Source: CAIUPE01 sp037131735
GTDB lineage: Bacteria; Pseudomonadota; Alphaproteobacteria; Rhizobiales; Beijerinckiaceae
Length of the DNA stretch: 19,912 bases
Assembly (NCBI GenBank): GCA_037131735.1
Contig: JBAXQM010000035.1
Coordinates: 1-19,912 of the forward strand
Reading direction: 5' to 3'
Shown here: piece by piece, positions 15,128 to 19,912 of the stretch
Numbering within the stretch: the first letter of the stretch is position 1
Layout of the letters: every line of letters begins with the position of its first letter
Notes under the pieces: generated by a model
What the model was told of the DNA's origin: nothing
The model's input: only the letters and a program-made list of their open reading frames with translations
Database searches by the model: none
Position numbers and translations under genes: made by a program

Positions 15128-15163
15128 CTCCAATAGACTGGTCTATAGACTAGTCTATTGGAG
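15128..15163. promoter_or_regulatory. Composite palindromic operator of the toxin-antitoxin operon
   Basis: Outer arms CTCCAATAGACT (15128-15139) and AGTCTATTGGAG (15152-15163) are perfect 12-base inverted repeats around a 12-base core. Within them are two adjacent 12-base dyads, TAGACTGGTCTA (15134-15145) and TAGACTAGTCTA (15146-15157), the second perfect and the first perfect except for its central two bases. Two side-by-side dyads just before a Phd/YefM antitoxin gene is the layout expected for cooperative autoregulation. A weak TTGTCT on the minus strand just upstream is a possible -35, which would place the -10 inside the dyads. Confidence 0.8.
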
Positions 15164-15215
15164 AATTTCAGACAAGGTGGCAGGCGCGCGGTACGTGGGG
15201 TTTCGCCCGTAAGAC

Positions 15216-15244
15216 TTGCCGGACCAAGGCTCCCGCGCTACGAG
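15216..15244 (+). promoter_or_regulatory. Weak candidate promoter for hisS
   Basis: TTGCCG (15216-15221), a 17-base spacer and TACGAG (15239-15244) resemble an alphaproteobacterial housekeeping promoter only loosely. It lies about 40 bases before the hisS ATG in the divergent spacer shared with the toxin-antitoxin operon. Nearby AAGGT repeats (three copies in 15250-15282) have no assigned role. Confidence 0.22.
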
Positions 15245-15282
15245 GCGCAAAGGTTCCTAAAATTTCCAAGGTTTTTAAGGTC

Positions 15283-16851
15283 ATGACCGCTCCCGCTGAC
15301 GCGCCCAAAGAGACAGCCGCTCGCAAGGTCGAGGCGCGGTTGCCGCGCGGTTTGGCGGATCGCGGGCCTCATGAGCTTTCGGCCATGCGCGGTATGCTTG
15401 AAAGAATCCGGGGCACTTTCGAGCTTTATGGGTTTGAGGCGGTCGAGACGCCTTTCATTGAATATACGGATGCGCTCGGCAAATTCCTGCCTGATCAGGA
15501 CCGCCCAAATGAAGGCGTGTTCTCATTTCAAGATGATGACGATCAGTGGCTCTCGCTGCGCTATGATTTGACCGCGCCGCTTGCGCGCTATGTCGCCGAG
15601 CATTTTGACAAATTGCCTAAGCCTTATCGCTCCTATCGCAATGGCTTCGTGTTCAGAAATGAAAAGCCGGGCCCGGGGCGCTTCCGTCAATTCATGCAAT
15701 TTGATGCGGATACGGTTGGTGCGCCAAGCGTCGCAGCGGATGCTGAAATCGCGATGCTGATGGCGGATACTTTGGAAGCCGTCGGCATTGCGCGCGGCGA
15801 TTATGTGATCAAGGTCAACAACCGCAAAGTGCTTGACGGTGTAATGGAAGCGATTGGGCTTGCGGGCGATGAGAATGCTGCGCGTCGTTTGATCGTGCTG
15901 CGCGCCATCGACAAGCTCGATAAGGTTGGGCCGGATGGAGTCTTTGCTCTCTTGGGCGAGGGACGTAAGGATCCATCGGGCGATTTTACAAAAGGCGCAA
16001 AACTCACTTCTGCACAAGCAGATAATATTATGCGTTTTGTCGGTTTCAGCGCACGAGTCGTTGATGCACATACAGTTAAATATGTTCAGGAAGATATCGA
16101 CGTTCCAGACCAAAAAAGTTCAGTCGCGCGTATTGAATGGTTGGAGAAGCGTGTTGAACTTGGCGCGATTGGTCAAGAGGGCCTGAACGAGCTTAGAGAA
16201 ATAAATGCTTTGATAACGGCGTCCGGCTACGGGGATGATCGCATTATGATCGACCCTTCCGTTGTTCGTGGTCTTGAATATTACACCGGCCCTGTATTTG
16301 AGGCCGAACTCACTTTCGAAGTGAAAGATGAAGACGGCAAGCTCGTGCGTTTCGGCGCTGTTGCCGGTGGTGGGCGTTATGATGGACTCGTTGCACGCTT
16401 CCGTGGTGAGCCGGTTCCCGCAACCGGCTTCTCTGTTGGTGTGTCGCGTTTGTTGGCCGCTCTTTCCATCCTCGGCAAACAAGGCACCGAAAGTGATCAG
16501 CAAGGTCCCGTTGTTGTGCTCGTAATGGATAAGGATCAGACGGCCTCCTATCAGCGCCTTGTATCGACATTGCGGCAGAATAATATTCGCGCCGAGCTCT
16601 ATCTCGGTGGCTCAGGCATGAAAGCGCAAATGAAATATGCCGATAAGCGCGGCTCCGTATGCGTTGTGATTCAAGGCTCGGACGAGCGTGAAAAAGGCGA
16701 AGTGCTCATCAAGGACCTCGTGCTCGGTGCTACACTCTCCTCAGCGCCGGATCGCGACGCCTATTTGAAGCAACAGGCCGAAGCGCAGTTTGCCGTGCCT
16801 GAAAGCGAGATGATCGCGGCGGTACGCAAAGTTCTCGCGCGCCATATTTAA
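15283..16851 (+). CDS. hisS: Histidyl-tRNA synthetase
   Basis: Class II enzyme that charges tRNA-His; 522 residues, long because of alphaproteobacterial-type inserts. Motif 2 is F-R-N-E-K-P-G-P-G-R-F-R-Q-F-M-Q-F at about 124-140, the L-R-Y-D-L-T-A-P stretch is at 92-99, the histidine-specific L-E-Y-Y-T-G-P-V-F is at 331-339, and motif 3 begins G-G-G-R-Y-D-G-L (362-369). A C-terminal anticodon-binding domain follows. Alphaproteobacterial HisRS is known to have diverged together with a tRNA-His that lacks the extra G-1; the motif-2 loop here agrees with that type. The ATG at 15283 is used; the mid-region insert (Q-S... around 220-300) is less conserved. It leads a plus-strand run ending in hisZ and hisG. 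Confidence 0.97.
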   Translation: MTAPADAPKETAARKVEARLPRGLADRGPHELSAMRGMLERIRGTFELYGFEAVETPFIEYTDALGKFLPDQDRPNEGVFSFQDDDDQWLSLRYDLTAPLARYVAEHFDKLPKPYRSYRNGFVFRNEKPGPGRFRQFMQFDADTVGAPSVAADAEIAMLMADTLEAVGIARGDYVIKVNNRKVLDGVMEAIGLAGDENAARRLIVLRAIDKLDKVGPDGVFALLGEGRKDPSGDFTKGAKLTSAQADNIMRFVGFSARVVDAHTVKYVQEDIDVPDQKSSVARIEWLEKRVELGAIGQEGLNELREINALITASGYGDDRIMIDPSVVRGLEYYTGPVFEAELTFEVKDEDGKLVRFGAVAGGGRYDGLVARFRGEPVPATGFSVGVSRLLAALSILGKQGTESDQQGPVVVLVMDKDQTASYQRLVSTLRQNNIRAELYLGGSGMKAQMKYADKRGSVCVVIQGSDEREKGEVLIKDLVLGATLSSAPDRDAYLKQQAEAQFAVPESEMIAAVRKVLARHI

Positions 16852-16914
16852 CTTTTATTGACCTTACGTCACTTTTTGCTCGACCTTTGCTGCGGGATCG
16901 GTCAGGGTCTGGTC

Positions 16915-17904
16915 ATGTTCAAATACATTGCTTTTTCAGTCGGTACTCTCATTGTTTCGGGGAGTATTGTTTTTGCATCGGATGCTCCCCGTTTCTCTTT
17001 TCCTGTTGCGTGTATTTTAGGTGAAACCTGCATCATTCAAAATTATGTAGATCATGATGCAGGGCCTGAATGGCGTGATTTCACCTGTGGCGCGATGACT
17101 TATGACGGTCATGATGGCACAGATATCCGCATTCCTTCGCTTCTCGCTCAACGTAATGGTGTGGGCGTTTTATCAATTGCGGAAGGTACTGTTTTGCGCA
17201 GTCGTATGGAGGTGCCCGACACGCCCATGCTCGAGGGAAGCGCGGAAAGTGACCCGAAAGCCTGCGGTAACGGCCTTGTCATTGATCACGGTAATGGGTG
17301 GCAATCGCAATATTGTCATATGGCGCAGGGCTCGCTGCTTGTTCGTTCCGGTGATCGTGTGAAAGCAGGGCAGCGGCTTGGTCTGATCGGCTATTCGGGA
17401 CGCACATCATTCCCGCATCTTCATTTGACAGTACGGCATGACGGCAAAGTGATTGATCCTTTCGCGCCGAATAGTCCCGATGATCAATGCGGTGTTTACA
17501 CGGCGGGAAGTCTTTTCGACGCGCCGGGAAAAATCACGCCCTATATTGATCGCTTCATACTGAATGCTGGTTTCGTCGATGGGCCCGTAACCTCTGACGA
17601 GATTGAGGGGGGACGGTTAGAGAGCCGCATGCCGAAGCGCTCTTCCGAAGCGCTTGTCGTTTACGCGCGTGTGGTTGGCCTTTCGGCAGGCGATTCAGTA
17701 GCGATCACATTGATTAGGCCGGACGGTGTGATGCTTGTGCAGAAAGTCTTTGATCCGCTCGACCGTCCCAAGGCCCAGATTCTCCAATTTGTGGGAAAGA
17801 AGAAGCCTGAAGGCGGATGGCCGAACGGTGCTTATGCCGCCGTCATTTCAGTCCTAAAACAGGGCAAGAGCTTCGCGGAGAAGCGGATTTTCATCCAGAT
17901 TTAG
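16915..17904 (+). CDS. Exported M23 family metallopeptidase (peptidoglycan endopeptidase-like)
   Basis: From the ATG at 16915 it is 329 residues with a signal peptide (about 1-21, ending V-F-A). The M23/LytM zinc site is complete: His66 and Asp70 (H-D-G-T-D), His135 (Q-Y-C-H-M), and H-L-H at 168-170. It should cut peptide cross-links in peptidoglycan in the periplasm. Six Cys residues lie in the exported part (33, 39, 58, 117, 134, 192), enough for three disulfides. Residues after about 195 form a beta-rich C-terminal domain of unknown role. The frame extends to a TTG at 16858, but the signal peptide and AGGG 8 bases before the ATG favour 16915. It sits between hisS and hisZ, 63 and 100 bases from them, with no clear promoter or terminator, so co-transcription with the histidine genes is possible. 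Confidence 0.88.
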   Translation: MFKYIAFSVGTLIVSGSIVFASDAPRFSFPVACILGETCIIQNYVDHDAGPEWRDFTCGAMTYDGHDGTDIRIPSLLAQRNGVGVLSIAEGTVLRSRMEVPDTPMLEGSAESDPKACGNGLVIDHGNGWQSQYCHMAQGSLLVRSGDRVKAGQRLGLIGYSGRTSFPHLHLTVRHDGKVIDPFAPNSPDDQCGVYTAGSLFDAPGKITPYIDRFILNAGFVDGPVTSDEIEGGRLESRMPKRSSEALVVYARVVGLSAGDSVAITLIRPDGVMLVQKVFDPLDRPKAQILQFVGKKKPEGGWPNGAYAAVISVLKQGKSFAEKRIFIQI

Positions 17905-18004
17905 CCTATTGATGGGCGATTAATCCTTTTGCCCTCGCGATTTCCTGTCGCGTTGCGGCGGCAGGTTTGCTAAAAGCGCGCCCGCACCAGAAGGATCAGG
18001 CGCT

Positions 18005-19111
18005 GTGTCCACCCCGTCCAAAGCCGAGCCCGTTACAAGTCTATTCGAAGCGGCCGGCTATTCCCGGATCGAGCCGGATATTTTGCAGCCGGCGGATATT
18101 TTTCTCGATTTATCGGGTGAAGAAATTCGCCATCGTCTGCTTCTGACCAATGACAATGAAGGCCGTGAATGGGCTCTTCGTCCGGAATTCACAATTCCGG
18201 TTGCGCGCTCTTATCTCGCTGCTGGTTCGCTCAGTGAAGCGGGTTTCAGCTATTACGGGCCCGTATTCCGTGCGCGGCCGGGTGAGCCGACTGAGTTTAT
18301 TCAAGCAGGGATCGAATCCTTTGGGCGGCAAGATTCAGAAGCCGCCGACGCTGAAATTTTGGCGCGAGCTGTCGAGGCGCTCAAAGCGGTTGGTGAAACG
18401 CGCTATGATATCCGCCTAGGTGATATGGGCCTTTTCACCGCTTTGCTTGATGCGTTGGGTTTGCCCGCCGTTTGGCAACGTCGTGTGCGCCGCGCTTTTG
18501 CGAAGGGCGCTCTCGATGCCACAACGCTTGCCGCGATGGCGAATGAAGACATTGAACCCAGCGAACATGCCGGGCTTCTCAAAGCGATGCAGGGACAAGA
18601 TCCCCGCGCGGCACGGGGCTTTGTGGAAGATCTTTTGAAGATTGCAGGCATCTCTTCCGTTGGCGGACGCAGCGCGGGCGAAATTGCCGAGCGGTTTCTC
18701 GCCCAAGCCGCGCGCGAAGATGAAGGCACGCTGTCTGACGACGCACGCGCGGTGCTTACCAAATTTATCACCATTGAAGGCGATCCGGATTCAGCAGCAG
18801 AAGCGTTACGTGCTTTAAGTGACGACGCTCAACTTGATCTCGATAAAACGCTTGATGCGTTTGAGACTCGCGCAGGTTTTTATGCAGCGCGCGGCGTTGC
18901 CCTTTCCGATATCTTTTTCTCGGCACGGTTTGGCCGCAATCTCGATTATTATACCGGTGCCGTGTTTGAAATTCGGCGGAAGAGTGATCAGCGCGTATTA
19001 GTTGGCGGCGGTCGTTATGATCGGCTTTTGAATTTGCTTGGTGCACCCACAACTATACCTGCTGTGGGTTGCGCTGTGTTTATTGATCGGTTGCAGGGAG
19101 GTGCGGCATGA
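18005..19111 (+). CDS. hisZ: ATP phosphoribosyltransferase regulatory subunit
   Basis: A 368-residue HisRS-like protein without the anticodon-binding domain. It keeps the fold markers L-D-Y-Y-T-G-A-V-F (313-321) and G-G-G-R-Y-D-R-L (334-341), but the motif-2 region is changed (V-F-R-A-R-P-G-E-P-T-E-F-I-Q at 87-100). HisZ does not aminoacylate tRNA; it forms a hetero-octamer with short-form HisG and mediates feedback inhibition by histidine. The start is GTG at 18005 with AAGGA about 10 bases upstream. The stop overlaps hisG as ATGA (19108-19111), so the two subunits are translationally coupled. It is a paralogue of hisS, which lies 1.15 kb upstream. Confidence 0.95.
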   Translation: MSTPSKAEPVTSLFEAAGYSRIEPDILQPADIFLDLSGEEIRHRLLLTNDNEGREWALRPEFTIPVARSYLAAGSLSEAGFSYYGPVFRARPGEPTEFIQAGIESFGRQDSEAADAEILARAVEALKAVGETRYDIRLGDMGLFTALLDALGLPAVWQRRVRRAFAKGALDATTLAAMANEDIEPSEHAGLLKAMQGQDPRAARGFVEDLLKIAGISSVGGRSAGEIAERFLAQAAREDEGTLSDDARAVLTKFITIEGDPDSAAEALRALSDDAQLDLDKTLDAFETRAGFYAARGVALSDIFFSARFGRNLDYYTGAVFEIRRKSDQRVLVGGGRYDRLLNLLGAPTTIPAVGCAVFIDRLQGGAA

Positions 19112-19912
19112 ATGCGTCGCGTCACGATGAACCGCTTCTAATTGCGCTGCCGTCAAAAGGTCGCTTGCAGGAAAATGCCTTTGCGTTTTTTGCCCGTGCG
19201 GGGCTGGCGCTTGTTCAGTCGCGCGGTGCGCGTGATTATCGCGGTGCGATTGAAGGCATGAAGGATGTCGAAGTTCTTTTTTTATCGGCGTCTGAAATTG
19301 CGCGAGAGCTTGCCTCCGGTGGTGTGCATTTTGGGATTACCGGTGAGGACCTGATCCGAGAATCCATTGCCGATGCTGATCAACGTCTTGAACTTGTTGC
19401 ACCGCTCGGCTTTGGCCATGCCAATGTCGTTGTCGCTGTTCCGCAAGCTTGGATCGATGTGCGTACGATGGCAGATCTTGAAGATGTAGCGTCCGCATTC
19501 CGGCAACGCCATGGTCGCAAAATGCGCGTGGCTACAAAATACATCAATCTCACGCGCCGCTATTTTGCGGAGCACGGCGTTACTGATTATCGCATTGTTG
19601 AAAGCTTAGGAGCGACCGAAGGCGCACCCGCGGCAGGTACGGCGGAATTGATCGTGGATATCACGACAACGGGAGCAACGCTTCAAGCCAATGCGCTTAA
19701 AGTGCTTGATGATGGCGTTATGCTGAAAAGCGAAGCCAATCTTGTGGCCTCACTTTCCGCCTCATGGACCGCGACGCAACGCCGTCTGGCGCGTTCAATG
19801 CTCGCGCGTATTGCGGCTGAAGAAGAGGCGCGGATGAATCGTGCCGTGCGGGCAGCGTTTCGTAATGTGCCCGCGACTCTTGCAGCAGAAGCGATGACCC
19901 GCTTTGGCGTTG
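19108..19912 (+). CDS. hisG: ATP phosphoribosyltransferase catalytic subunit, C-terminal end beyond the window
   Basis: Condenses ATP with PRPP in the first step of histidine synthesis. The ATG at 19108 overlaps the hisZ stop by 4 bases and has a strong GGGAGG 6 bases upstream. The reading frame is open to the right edge (268 codons). Markers are A-L-P-S-K-G-R-L near the N-terminus, F-G-I-T-G-E-D-L, R-V-A-T-K-Y, and the PRPP-binding run E-L-I-V-D-I-T-T-T-G-A-T-L. The presence of hisZ shows the HisZ-dependent type. The polypeptide is longer than the roughly 210-residue minimal short form; an extended tail of this kind is, as I recall, seen in Bradyrhizobium-like Hyphomicrobiales. Confidence 0.96.
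   Translation, partial: MNASRHDEPLLIALPSKGRLQENAFAFFARAGLALVQSRGARDYRGAIEGMKDVEVLFLSASEIARELASGGVHFGITGEDLIRESIADADQRLELVAPLGFGHANVVVAVPQAWIDVRTMADLEDVASAFRQRHGRKMRVATKYINLTRRYFAEHGVTDYRIVESLGATEGAPAAGTAELIVDITTTGATLQANALKVLDDGVMLKSEANLVASLSASWTATQRRLARSMLARIAAEEEARMNRAVRAAFRNVPATLAAEAMTRFGV

Noticed and set aside
15523..16113. 196-codon open frame opposite hisS
   Set aside because: It lies wholly antisense to conserved HisRS motifs, has no recognisable domain and no ribosome binding site; it is a by-product of the hisS codons.
16858..16914. Upstream TTG start for the M23 peptidase
   Set aside because: It would put 19 residues before a good signal peptide; the ATG at 16915 has a better upstream AGGG.

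Overview
The window looks like chromosomal DNA from an alphaproteobacterium, most likely Hyphomicrobiales (Rhizobiales). The evidence is the run ribF-ileS-lspA-small exported protein-M16 peptidase, the hisS/hisZ/hisG cluster with an alphaproteobacterial-style HisRS, a HAD-IIA protein carrying a D-x-W-G-V-L-H-N-G motif, and an IleS tail with K-C-A-R-S-W. This assignment rests on gene content and protein motifs read by eye, not on a search. I see no rRNA, tRNA, CRISPR array, insertion sequence or phage gene.

Layout. 1-6507 (minus strand) is a housekeeping block transcribed right to left: ribF, ileS, lspA, a small exported protein and an M16 zinc peptidase that runs off the left edge. ileS/lspA and lspA/small protein overlap by 4 bases, so ileS to M16 is very probably one operon. 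6508-7101 (plus) is a lone, unusual receiver-domain protein whose leader contains a strong hairpin. 7078-9321 (minus) holds a HAD-IIA phosphatase-like protein and, upstream of it, a two-TM, coiled-coil protein with a degenerate EAL domain. 9490-9705 (plus) is a small copper-chaperone-like HMA protein. 9681-12630 (minus) is a tight three-gene exporter: HlyD-type adaptor, FtsX/MacB-type permease and LolD/MacB-type ATPase, each joined by a 4-base ATGA overlap. 12722-14080 (minus), just upstream, is a predicted membrane-anchored winged-helix regulator whose architecture recalls CadC/ToxR (cytoplasmic DNA-binding domain, one TM, large extracytoplasmic domain with TPR-like helices).

14081-14437 is the only stretch over 300 bases without a gene; it is visibly AT-richer than its surroundings and contains several dyads. 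14438-15117 (minus) is a Phd/YefM-PIN (VapC-like) toxin-antitoxin pair, preceded by a striking composite palindromic operator. 15283-19912 (plus) is hisS, an M23 peptidoglycan peptidase, hisZ and hisG (cut by the right edge).

How the genes work together: the left block makes FAD, charges tRNA-Ile and processes exported or lipoprotein precursors. The right block charges tRNA-His and starts histidine synthesis, with HisZ (a HisRS paralogue) as the regulatory partner of HisG. The middle is accessory: the best candidate for something undescribed is the regulator-plus-exporter unit at 9681-14080, in which an envelope-sensing regulator may control an exporter of unknown substrate.
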